A DNA stretch of 6,044 nucleotides, taken from positions 1 through 6,044 of the forward strand of contig JAEZTA010000035.1 of NCBI GenBank assembly GCA_023443765.1. Reading direction: 5' to 3'. A model generated the notes under the pieces. It saw nothing but the letters and a program-made list of their open reading frames with translations. It ran no database searches and had not been told where the DNA came from. This DNA comes from Bacteroidota bacterium. Its GTDB lineage: Bacteria; Bacteroidota; Bacteroidia; Bacteroidales; Rikenellaceae. Position numbers and translations under genes: made by a program. Numbering within the stretch: the stretch's first letter is position 1; the number at the start of each line of letters is the position of its first letter. Shown here piece after piece: positions 1-5,822 of the stretch.

Positions 1-1
1 C

Positions 2-73
2 GGTGGATTCATCTAAGGGTTAGGATACGTGCCTCTCACGCACGACATAGGGGTTCGAATCCCCTATCCACTA
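2..73 (+). tRNA. tRNA-Glu (anticodon CUC)
   Basis: A complete cloverleaf can be folded by eye. The acceptor stem is 2-8 with 66-72, with a G-U pair at the first position, and the discriminator base is A73. The anticodon stem is 28-32 with 40-44, and its seven-base loop carries CTC at 35-37, which reads GAG (Glu). The T arm is 49-53 with 61-65 around the loop TTCGAAT. No CCA is encoded at the 3' end; the sequence continues CGA. The D arm has the GGTTAGGA signature. The terminator at 81-112 follows immediately, so this is the last gene of its transcript; the upstream neighbour lies outside the window. Confidence 0.95.
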
Positions 74-80
74 CGAAACG

Positions 81-112
81 ACGGCTGTACGAAAGTGCAG
101 CCGTTTTTGTTT
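81..112 (+). terminator. Rho-independent terminator of the tRNA-Glu transcript
   Basis: A ten-base-pair stem (81-90 with 95-104, one T-G wobble at 88/97) closes a GAAA tetraloop at 91-94. It is followed by a T-rich stretch at 104-112 interrupted by one G. It lies eight bases past the tRNA 3' end, so it most likely ends that transcript. A second copy of the 3' arm and its T run (GCAGCCGTTTTT) occurs at 125-136 without its own 5' arm. Confidence 0.85.
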
Positions 113-272
113 GCAGTCGGTTTTGCAGCCGTTTTTCCTCCTCTCCAGGGCCATTCTTGCCCCTCGCAAACCGTTTGTTTTCCGGTTGTAATCCCTGCCC
201 TCCGGCGCAGAAATCCGTTTATTGATTGAAAATCCATTTTGATGATTGTTTTCCGGCAGTTCGTTGAATTTA
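113..272. other. Non-coding stretch with no recognised feature
   Basis: Between the tRNA terminator and the promoter of the lipoprotein gene I see no coding region with a believable start or protein character. The only recognisable item is the duplicated terminator arm at 125-136. The second half (about 210-272) is AT-rich, with loosely repeated GATTG and ATCC words, which may simply be upstream promoter sequence. Confidence 0.5.
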
Positions 273-304
273 TTTGCCGTCGTCATGGCAGGGTTCTAAT
301 TTTG
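273..304 (+). promoter_or_regulatory. Bacteroidota-type promoter of the PCMD lipoprotein gene
   Basis: The -7 element TAATTTTG at 297-304 matches TAnnTTTG exactly. A -33 element TTTG at 273-276 lies 20 bases upstream, the usual spacing for the Bacteroidota primary sigma factor. Transcription would start near 308-311, giving a leader of about 40 AT-rich bases before the ATG at 349. This promoter also argues against any start codon upstream of 349 in the same frame, since such starts would lie inside the promoter. Confidence 0.75.
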
Positions 305-348
305 TTCCTAATGCAAATGGAATTTATCATTTATTAATTAGCTTGACG

Positions 349-2022
349 ATGAAAAAATTAGTGTGTATGACCGTGGCTATGGCCATGACTGCGTCGCTCT
401 TCGTGGCATGCAAAGACGATGGTGACGATGAAAAAACACCCCCCCCCGCGCCTGCAATAACGCTTAAGGATGGTGATATAAAGGAGACGCATGAGATCGA
501 GTCGGATATGTCGGTCGTTGTAAATGTAGCTGTTCCTGCCGGTATTTCCGATTTTACGATCCGGATTGACTCGCCCTGCCTGACCCCCGAGGAGTTGGGT
601 AGCCTTGGACTCGCTGCGGAGATGAATCTGGTAAGCCCGGCTACGACCCAAATGGCAATCGGCCTTAAAGGCCTCGGGTTTCCCGTGAGCAACGATGTGA
701 AAGACAAAACGGCGCTTTCGTTTGATATCTCGAAGCTGATACCGTTAATCGCGGCGATTTACGACAAGAGTTCGGACCATGACTTTACGCTGACGGTGAC
801 CGATTCGAAGAATCAGAGCACGACCGAGACGCTGAAGTTCCACCTGACAGGGTCATCGAATGTGGCCTATAACAACGATGCCGATCTGTGGGCCAATACC
901 GCTTCGTTCAAAGTGAAGCTGGGTAACGCGGCTTCCGAGGTGAAATTTGAATATAAACGGTCGACAGCATCCGACTGGCAGCAGGCTACCGTTGTTGCAA
1001 ATGCCGACGGTACTTATACGGCTTCCATCGCTCCCAAATGGGTTGCAGCGGCCGATCATGCGGCAGGTGCCAAACAGGTTACACTCGACAATGCTGCCGG
1101 TATTTTTGCCGGAGGCAAATACGAATACCGGGTATTGGCCGACGGTGTGGAAGTAGAAGGACTTTCGGGTTCACTCGACGCTCCGGCAGGTCCGAAAATT
1201 ACAGGTGGTGATATGGAGAGTTGGGAGCAATCGTATGCCTATTTGTCCCAGGCGTCCATCGATGCTTTGGAATTGACCGCCGCCGACCTGAAAGAGGCTT
1301 CCGTTTATTATCCGAATGCCAGCAAGGAGGCATTTTGGGCCAACGGCAATAATCTGCTGACGAAGACGCTGTGCCAGCCCGATACCCTGGCAAATAATAC
1401 GTATGCGGCTAAATTGCAGGGTATGAATGCCTTTATTACGTTTGCGGCAGGAAATCTTTATACCGGAGTATTCGAATTTATCGGCGTTCCTACGGCCTCC
1501 GATTATTTGTCGGGCTACGCCCGCTTCGGCCAGAAATACCCCTTTACCGCGCGTCCTTCGGCATTGAAGGTTCGTTATAAAGCGAAAATTACCAATTATA
1601 CTTTCATAAGCGGCCTAAAAGAGGATTTGAGCAAAGATCTGGTTGGTAAGGAGCTTGACAAAGCCCGCATTTTTGTCTGCATTACCGATTGGTCAGAACG
1701 TCATTCGGTGATGTCCGGCATGGGCGCTATGGCTGAAGGCGGTGCTGCTAAGATCAATGCGTTTGATCCTGAGGCTCAGGCTTCGACGGCTGAAGGCAAG
1801 GTCCTGGCATATGGTTCGAAATGGATCGACGCTTCGACTACCGGAGACGATTGGGTAGAATTGGTTATTCCGATCCTGTATAAGACGGATACCAAAGATA
1901 CAAAACCTGGCGCCGATAACTATTCGCTTGTAATTTCTGCTGCTGGAAGTGCTTATGGCGATTATCTTTCCGGAAGTTGGGATAACGAACTCTATCTCGA
2001 TAATTTCGAATGGGTGTATTGA
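349..2022 (+). CDS. Surface-exposed lipoprotein with C-terminal PCMD domain, possibly phase-variable
   Basis: The product has 557 residues. Residues 1-21 are a lipoprotein signal peptide with a lipobox ending FVAC (Cys21). The mature end CKDDGDDE fits the Bacteroidota export signal that sends lipoproteins to the cell surface. A short acidic and proline linker (22-37) leads into about 240 residues of beta-rich sequence, probably two Ig-like domains. From about residue 283 the sequence resembles the PCMD family (putative carbohydrate metabolism domain): GDMESW near 288-292, AAGNLYTGVF at 366-375, FTARPSALKVRYKA around 399-412, and the ending LYLDNFEWVY. PCMD proteins are usually encoded near surface glycan systems, but no enzymatic activity is established for them. 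The ATG at 349 is chosen because it begins the signal peptide and follows the promoter. Codons 31-33 are CCC CCC CCC, a C9 run where a one-base change in length would end translation within about ten codons. The gene looks less GC-rich than its neighbours. Confidence 0.85.
   Translation: MKKLVCMTVAMAMTASLFVACKDDGDDEKTPPPAPAITLKDGDIKETHEIESDMSVVVNVAVPAGISDFTIRIDSPCLTPEELGSLGLAAEMNLVSPATTQMAIGLKGLGFPVSNDVKDKTALSFDISKLIPLIAAIYDKSSDHDFTLTVTDSKNQSTTETLKFHLTGSSNVAYNNDADLWANTASFKVKLGNAASEVKFEYKRSTASDWQQATVVANADGTYTASIAPKWVAAADHAAGAKQVTLDNAAGIFAGGKYEYRVLADGVEVEGLSGSLDAPAGPKITGGDMESWEQSYAYLSQASIDALELTAADLKEASVYYPNASKEAFWANGNNLLTKTLCQPDTLANNTYAAKLQGMNAFITFAAGNLYTGVFEFIGVPTASDYLSGYARFGQKYPFTARPSALKVRYKAKITNYTFISGLKEDLSKDLVGKELDKARIFVCITDWSERHSVMSGMGAMAEGGAAKINAFDPEAQASTAEGKVLAYGSKWIDASTTGDDWVELVIPILYKTDTKDTKPGADNYSLVISAAGSAYGDYLSGSWDNELYLDNFEWVY
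439..447 (+). repeat. C9 homopolymer in the lipoprotein linker (in frame here)
   Basis: Nine consecutive C encode Pro31-Pro33 just after the lipobox cysteine and acidic export signal. At nine bases the frame stays open to 2022. With ten C the next stop is the TAA at 465-467; with eight C it is the TAA at 458-460. It is preceded by an A6 run at 431-436. Only one other C run of this length exists in the window (4378-4386). The run is seen directly; slippage is an inference. Confidence 0.9.
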
Positions 2023-2054
2023 TTTGAAAATACGAGTCCGGACCGATGCCCGCA

Positions 2055-2119
2055 GGGAGCAGGGCAGTGAGTAGGCAGGGTCATTGGTTCCGGGTTCTCC
2101 CTTCGTTTGCCCTGCTCCC
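2055..2119 (+). other. Long stem-loop after the lipoprotein gene
   Basis: A perfect twelve-base-pair inverted repeat (2055-2066 with 2108-2119) encloses 41 bases, with a further possible four-pair AGGG/CCCT stem inside. It is followed on the plus strand by G and an A6 run rather than T, so it is not a standard intrinsic terminator. It lies 32 bases past the stop codon of the lipoprotein gene and could stabilise its mRNA 3' end or support factor-dependent termination. Confidence 0.6.
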
Positions 2120-2120
2120 G

Positions 2121-2160
2121 AAAAAATGCTACGGCCGCCTTGTTCAAGGGCGGCCGTAGC
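2121..2160 (-). terminator. Rho-independent terminator of the xerC-hpf transcript
   Basis: A perfect twelve-base-pair GC-rich stem (2128-2139 with 2149-2160), extendable by a G-T and an A-T pair, is followed on the minus strand by a T6 tract (2126-2121). It lies 38 bases past the hpf stop codon. On the plus strand the hairpin lacks a following T run, so it acts mainly on the minus-strand operon. Confidence 0.85.
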
Positions 2161-2198
2161 GGCGTTGGTTAGTTTAAGGTATTAAGGTTGGTGGGGTT

Positions 2199-2495
2199 TT
2201 ACTTTTCTGTTTTCGCCTTGAATTTCTCCAACTGGCGTTTCAGTGCGTCGATGGCCTCGTCTACCGACTCCTCGAAGACTTTCGACTGGTGGCAGGCCAC
2301 CAGGTCTTCGCCGGGCATGTGCAGGGTGATCGTTGCGAACTTATTTCCCTTTTCGTGGTCCTTATCGAGTTTCAGAATGACTTCGGCGCTGGTTGCGCGC
2401 TCCGCAAAGCGGTCCAACTTCGCCATTTTGGCATTCACAAATTCGACGAGCCGTTTGTCGGCGTCGAATTTCACGGATTGAATCTGTACGTTCAT
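2199..2495 (-). CDS. hpf: Ribosome hibernation promoting factor, short form (HPF/RaiA family)
   Basis: The product has 98 residues, the length of short HPF/YfiA-type proteins. The order of segments fits the beta-alpha-beta-beta-beta-alpha fold: MNVQIQSVKFDAD, an amphipathic helix VEFVNAKMAKLDRFAE, strands around AEVILKLD and NKFATITLHMPGEDLVA, then the signature second helix VDEAIDALKRQLEKFKAK at 78-95. Proteins of this family bind the decoding region of the 30S subunit in stationary phase or starvation, block tRNA and mRNA binding, and promote inactive ribosome dimers. The long-form C-terminal dimerisation domain is absent. The gene follows xerC on the same strand with a 24-base gap and no clear promoter of its own, so the two are probably co-transcribed. 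A strong terminator follows. The ATG is the first in frame and gives the expected family N terminus. Confidence 0.92.
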   Translation of the reverse strand: MNVQIQSVKFDADKRLVEFVNAKMAKLDRFAERATSAEVILKLDKDHEKGNKFATITLHMPGEDLVACHQSKVFEESVDEAIDALKRQLEKFKAKTEK

Positions 2496-2519
2496 AGCCT
2501 TACAGTTTATAAAAGTTAA

Positions 2520-3422
2520 TCATTTGCCTCCCTTTTCGCGGGGATGGGCCTTCGCGTAAACCTCCCGGAGCCTGGCGATGCTGTTGTGCGTGTAGACCTG
2601 TGTGGCCTGCAGCGAGGCGTGCCCGAGGAGTTCCTGTATTTCACGCATATCGGCGCCGCCGTTGAGCAGGTGTGTGGCGAATGTGTGCCGCAGCACGTGG
2701 GGGCTTTTCTTGCCCTGTACGCCCGCCTTGTCCAGTTCTTCCTGCACCGTGCGGTATACCGCCGTTCGGGATATGCGTTTCCCTTCGAGTGTTAAAAATA
2801 GTGCTTTTTCCGGTGAAATGCAAATATTTTGCCTCTCAATTAACCCGGCGTAATGTAAAATCTTTTCGCGTACGAATTCGAGGATTGGGACTATCCGCTC
2901 CTTGTCGCCCTTGCCCCGGATGCGCAGCGACGTGAAGTCTGCCGAGAAATCATCGCGGTCGATGCCGACCAGTTCCGCCAGCCGCAGGCCGCAGGCGTAG
3001 AGGAGCAGGATGATCAGCGAATTCCGCTCGCGGATGAAATCCTCGCTGTCGCATTCGCACTCGCTGACGATGCCGCTCATGCGGCTCTCGGGGACGAAGG
3101 CCGGCAGGCGGCGCGAGGTCCGCAGCGAGGAGATCGGGCGCACGACATCGCGGTCGACGGCCCCCGTGCGGAGCAGCCAGCGGAACAGTGCGCGCAGCGA
3201 CGAGACCTCGCGGTTCATCGAGGCGGCGCTCACATGGCCCTGCTCGGTGCGGTGGAGAATCCACTCGCGAATGTCCTCGGTCGTGATTCGCCGCGGCTCG
3301 AAATCCGCATCGCCGACCCCCAGCCACGCGAGGAACTGCTCCACGTCGTGGCGGTAGTTGCGGACCGTGAGCGGCGAGTAGCGGCGTTCGGCTTCGAGGT
3401 ATTGGACGAAATCGGAAATCAT
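2520..3422 (-). CDS. xerC: Tyrosine recombinase XerC/XerD
   Basis: The product has 300 residues, a normal Xer length. Residues 1-85 form the SAM-like core-binding domain (FVQYLEAERRYSPLTVRNY, then ASMNREVSSLRALFRWL). The catalytic domain follows with all six expected residues: Arg147 in YACGLRLAEL, Lys171 in RGKGDKER, His242 and Arg245 in PHVLRHTFATH, His268 in LLGHAS, and nucleophile Tyr277 in QVYTH. Xer recombinases resolve chromosome dimers at dif near the division septum, acting as a heterotetramer in species with two paralogues and with FtsK as activator. No dif-like site is evident here. Assignment to XerC rather than XerD rests on the hpf neighbour and general similarity, so the symbol is less certain than the family. 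The ATG gives the standard Xer N terminus; the next Met is at residue 69. A -7 box lies only five bases upstream. The stretch encoding about residues 190-212 is noticeably AT-rich. Confidence 0.93.
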   Translation of the reverse strand: MISDFVQYLEAERRYSPLTVRNYRHDVEQFLAWLGVGDADFEPRRITTEDIREWILHRTEQGHVSAASMNREVSSLRALFRWLLRTGAVDRDVVRPISSLRTSRRLPAFVPESRMSGIVSECECDSEDFIRERNSLIILLLYACGLRLAELVGIDRDDFSADFTSLRIRGKGDKERIVPILEFVREKILHYAGLIERQNICISPEKALFLTLEGKRISRTAVYRTVQEELDKAGVQGKKSPHVLRHTFATHLLNGGADMREIQELLGHASLQATQVYTHNSIARLREVYAKAHPREKGGK

Positions 3423-3427
3423 TTTGA

Positions 3428-3435
3428 CAAATATA
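3428..3435 (-). promoter_or_regulatory. Putative -7 element of the xerC-hpf promoter
   Basis: On the minus strand the box reads TATATTTG, an exact TAnnTTTG match, and ends five bases before the xerC ATG. About 21 bases upstream there is only a weak -33 candidate (TTCG). If functional, transcription would begin within a base or two of the start codon, giving an almost leaderless message. Confidence 0.5.
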
Positions 3436-3512
3436 GGGAAAAATGCGGGTGGTTGTCGAATTAATACTGTTCAATTTGTGCCGGAATAGGGTAAAATGAT
3501 CGGTGGCGTTTG

Positions 3513-3543
3513 TTGGTTTGAATGGTCAAAACCTGTACCTTTG
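3513..3543 (+). promoter_or_regulatory. Bacteroidota-type promoter of the flavin reductase-like gene
   Basis: The -7 element TACCTTTG at 3536-3543 matches the consensus exactly, and TTG at 3513-3515 lies 20 bases upstream as the -33 element. Transcription would start near 3547-3550, leaving a leader of about 12-15 bases. With the xerC box at 3428-3435 this defines a divergent promoter region of about 140 bases. Confidence 0.65.
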
Positions 3544-3561
3544 TTCCCAAAACAGAGCGAT

Positions 3562-4146
3562 ATGAAACAGATCTGGAAACCCGGGACCGTGCTTTATCCG
3601 CTGCCGGCGGTGCTGGTGAGCTGCGGCGCAACGCCCGAAGAGTATAACATGCTGACCGTGTCGTGGACCGGAACGGTCTGTACCGATCCGCCGATGTGCT
3701 ATATCTCGGTGCGTCCCGAACGCCATTCCCATGCAATCATCAGCCGCGCGGGCGGGTTTGTGATCAACCTCACGACGCGCAGCCTGGCGCGTGCGGCGGA
3801 CTGGTGCGGGGTGCGCTCGGGACGCGATTACGACAAGTTCCGCGAGATGGGCCTCACGCCTGTTCCGTCTGATAAGGTCGCTGCGCCCGTCATCGCCGAA
3901 GCGCCCGTCAACATCGAATGCCGTGTGACGCAAGTGTTGCCGCTCGGGACGCACGACATGTTCCTGGCCGAGGTGATCGGCGTGCAGGCCGACGAAGCCT
4001 ACATCGACCCGGCGACGGGGCGCTTCTGCCTCGAACGGGCCGATCCGATCGTCTATTCCCACGGCGAATACTTTGCGCTGGGCGACGCGCTGGGCCATTT
4101 CGGCTGGTCGGTCCGCAAAAAGAAAAAGACGGCGAAAAAACGCTGA
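3562..4146 (+). CDS. Flavin reductase-like FMN-binding split-barrel protein
   Basis: The product has 194 residues with no signal peptide, so it is probably cytoplasmic. It matches the flavin reductase-like domain family: an N-terminal part (KPGTVLYPLPAVLVSCG then MLTVSWTGTVCTDPP), the flavin-contact stretch YISVRPERHSHAII at 47-60, GFVINL at 65-70, and DWCGVRSGRDYDKF at 80-93, followed by the barrel strands up to GEYFALGDALGHFGWS. Such proteins bind FMN and reduce flavin with NAD(P)H or act as small flavoprotein oxidoreductases; the substrate cannot be told from sequence. The tail is strongly basic (RKKKKTAKKR), which may help bind nucleic acid or be unstructured. The start at 3562 is preferred over an in-frame ATG at 3496, because the earlier one lies upstream of the promoter and adds non-conserved residues. 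The gene stands alone, divergent from xerC. Confidence 0.9.
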   Translation: MKQIWKPGTVLYPLPAVLVSCGATPEEYNMLTVSWTGTVCTDPPMCYISVRPERHSHAIISRAGGFVINLTTRSLARAADWCGVRSGRDYDKFREMGLTPVPSDKVAAPVIAEAPVNIECRVTQVLPLGTHDMFLAEVIGVQADEAYIDPATGRFCLERADPIVYSHGEYFALGDALGHFGWSVRKKKKTAKKR

Positions 4147-4162
4147 CATCCCCGATTTTTCC

Positions 4163-4184
4163 TATCTTTGATGTCGGACCGACA
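4163..4184 (+). promoter_or_regulatory. Second -7-like box overlapping a 13-base palindrome
   Basis: TATCTTTG at 4163-4170 is identical to the box at 4237-4244, 74 bases downstream. It is followed at 4172-4184 by a perfect 6-1-6 inverted repeat, TGTCGG-A-CCGACA. No -33 element with good spacing is visible, so promoter activity is doubtful; the palindrome could be an operator for a dimeric regulator of the downstream lipoprotein gene. Confidence 0.35.
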
Positions 4185-4201
4185 CGCTATTTATCACTGA
4201 C

Positions 4202-4220
4202 CCGGACACGATCCGGTTTT
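4202..4220 (+). terminator. Weak candidate terminator after the flavin reductase-like gene
   Basis: A five-base-pair stem (CCGGA 4202-4206 with TCCGG 4212-4216) around a five-base loop is followed by TTTT. It lies 56 bases past the flavin reductase stop. The short stem and T run make it a marginal terminator, though its place between the two genes is right. Confidence 0.4.
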
Positions 4221-4236
4221 AAACCATCTGCTTTCG

Positions 4237-4244
4237 TATCTTTG
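4237..4244 (+). promoter_or_regulatory. -7 element just upstream of the second lipoprotein gene
   Basis: TATCTTTG is an exact TAnnTTTG match and ends five bases before the ATG at 4250, the same distance as at xerC. No TTG or TTTG is found at the usual -33 spacing. Transcription would begin at or within a base or two of the start codon, so the message may be leaderless. Confidence 0.5.
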
Positions 4245-4249
4245 CGTCT

Positions 4250-5715
4250 ATGAAAACAACTTTTATCGCCTCTTTCCTGCTGTCCGCCTCAGTTGCCATG
4301 CTGTTGGCGGGCTGTATTAAAATGCCGAAGGCGGACAAACCGGAACCCGAGCCTCCTGTGGTCCCGGACCCGGATTTCCCCCCCCCTGCGAGGCATACAT
4401 CTACCCGTATGGCGATGAACCCCGTCAGGTAACTGCCGAAGTTACGCTGACGTTCGATCCCGGGACCGATCTTTCCGGCGTGCAGGTCGAAATCCCGCCC
4501 CTGAAATACAACAAGTCGTTGCTGGTGATGCTGTCGCAGGACGACTGCAAGCAGGTCGCTTTCTCGGCGACCTGGGCCGCGATCAACGGACGCCCCCTTT
4601 CAGATACCTATTTTTATACCGCGGCGCACCTGCGCGGCGGGGATATGCCGCCCGACACCTATGGGTTCGGCAAAACGCTCGGTTCGACCGACGGAACGGG
4701 GCGCGAAGTGCGCTTCGCCTTCACGACGACGATCTCCCCCGAATGGGAATACATGGATGCCGAGGCGACCGTGAAGCCCGGCTATACGGATAACTATTAC
4801 CGCTTCTTCATGCAGAAGGGGCTGATGTGGGGCGACGTGGCCGAAATGCTCAACTACGGTGTCGGCATCGCTTTCCATGACATGAACACCCCGTCGGTCG
4901 ACCTGCCCGACTCGATCCTGCGGCATTACGGCCTTGCCCAGCAGATCACTCTCGACCGCCTTTCGGGGCGCGGCTGCAAGATGCTGGCCGAACCCGACGG
5001 CAACAAGACCTATGTGACGGCGGCGCAGAGTTATGACCTGATCCAGACGATTTTCGTGCAGTCGGGCGGAGAGAAACTCTATCCTTTTACCGTGGAAGAC
5101 GACCTGACGAAGAAAAGCATTGAGCGCGGATTCTGGCAGCCGAAAGACATTCCGGGGGTGATCGAAAAGCAGTTGGCGCGCCCTGTCGCCGAACGCGAGG
5201 CGGTCAATATCGGGGTGCACGGGACCGACCGTTCGTGGTCCGAGATGCTGTTGTGGCTCAACAATACCTATGGCAAGGACGGCAACGACTGCCTGTGGAT
5301 GCCCGCTCCCGAGGAGTATTTCGAATACAACTACCTGCGCCGCCATGCCGATGTGACGTGCCGGAGCGGGGAAAATACGCTGATGCTGACAATCGTGATG
5401 CCCGGCGGGCTTTATTTCTACTATCCCTCGCTGACGCTCAATGTCTCGGGCGTCGACCCGGCAGCCTGCACGGCTGTCTCGGGCGGCGAAACGGTCACGG
5501 GTCTTTCGTGGGGGCCCGGCAAAAGAGCGGAAGACGATGCTAAGGTGTTGGCTGTCAATATTGACTGCCGGCATGCACTGGTCGAACATGCCGAACATTT
5601 CGTGGAACTTTACGAGGCCGGTAAGACGGCTGCGAACCGTGCCGACGCTCGCTATTTTGTGGCGATGCTCAAGGATTCCGACCGCAAGGAGGAACTCCTG
5701 AAACGGATAAAGTAA
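4250..5715 (+). CDS. Lipoprotein gene with frame broken at a C9 tract; divergent polysaccharide-deacetylase-like protein
   Basis: The gene is in two frames here. The ATG at 4250 begins a lipoprotein signal peptide with lipobox LAGC (Cys22), then a Pro/Glu-rich linker; after the C9 run at 4378-4386 this frame ends at TAA 4430-4432, giving only 60 residues. The protein continues in the -1 frame from 4387 (CEAYIYPYGDE) to TAA 5713-5715; the first start codon in that frame is GTG 4480, with no signal peptide. One extra C, two fewer C, or a -1 shift joins both into about 488 residues. I do not recognise the family with certainty. Motif order suggests a divergent NodB-type polysaccharide deacetylase (numbering for the joined protein): LSQDD with Asp98-Asp99, AFHDMN with His210, AEPDG at 247-251, and GVHGTDRSW with His324. 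The second metal-binding His of the usual H-x3-H is replaced by Asn213 or absent, so activity is uncertain. It could be a phase-variable gene switched off, a recent pseudogene, or a sequencing artefact. Confidence 0.75.
4378..4386 (+). repeat. C9 homopolymer at the frame break of the second lipoprotein gene
   Basis: Nine C lie in the proline-rich linker 21 codons after the lipobox cysteine. At nine the frame ends at 4430-4432; at eight it would end at TGA 4416-4418; at ten or seven it stays open to 5715. The run has the same length and the same place in the protein as the one at 439-447. CCC CCC C is also a possible -1 slippery sequence, but I see no strong stem-loop just downstream. Confidence 0.9.
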
Positions 5716-5734
5716 ACCCGTAAAACAACAAAAA

Positions 5735-5768
5735 GGCGATGAATCGAAACCGATTCATCGCCTTTTTT
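5735..5768 (+). terminator. Rho-independent terminator of the second lipoprotein gene
   Basis: A perfect twelve-base-pair stem (5735-5746 with 5751-5762) closes a four-base AAAC loop and is followed by T6 at 5763-5768. An A-run directly before the stem (5730-5734) gives T on the minus strand too, so it could act in both directions. It lies 19 bases past the stop codon and separates the gene from the metallophosphoesterase. Confidence 0.9.
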
Positions 5769-5822
5769 CCTTGTTCATGCGGCGGTTTCGGGAATAATCA
5801 CTACCTTCGTAACATAACTTCC

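Noticed and set aside
49..74. tRNA 3' end as an attachment site of an integrated element
   Set aside because: I found no second copy of the tRNA 3' end in the window; the nearby recombinase has the features of a housekeeping Xer protein and lies over 2 kb away.
274..348. In-frame upstream extension of the PCMD lipoprotein from a TTG at 274
   Set aside because: It overlaps the promoter at 273-304 and would bury the signal peptide 25 residues inside the protein.
3496..3561. Upstream ATG extending the flavin reductase by 22 residues
   Set aside because: It lies upstream of a well-spaced promoter whose start is near 3547, and the extra residues do not resemble the family.
3526..4149. Long open frame on the minus strand opposite the flavin reductase-like gene
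   Set aside because: Low-complexity Arg/His-rich translation antisense to a well-recognised gene.
4171..4200. Ten-codon mini-ORF starting directly after the first TATCTTTG box
   Set aside because: Too short to judge, no conservation evidence, and it overlaps a palindrome that explains the sequence better.
4600..5598. Long open frame on the minus strand opposite the second lipoprotein gene
   Set aside because: It is a by-product of GC-rich codon use; its translation is rich in Arg, His and Gly with no domain, signal or promoter.
4480..5715. GTG at 4480 as the true start of a separate soluble protein
   Set aside because: There is no ribosome binding site or promoter before it, and protein-like sequence continues upstream in the same frame to the C9 run, where it joins the lipoprotein signal peptide.
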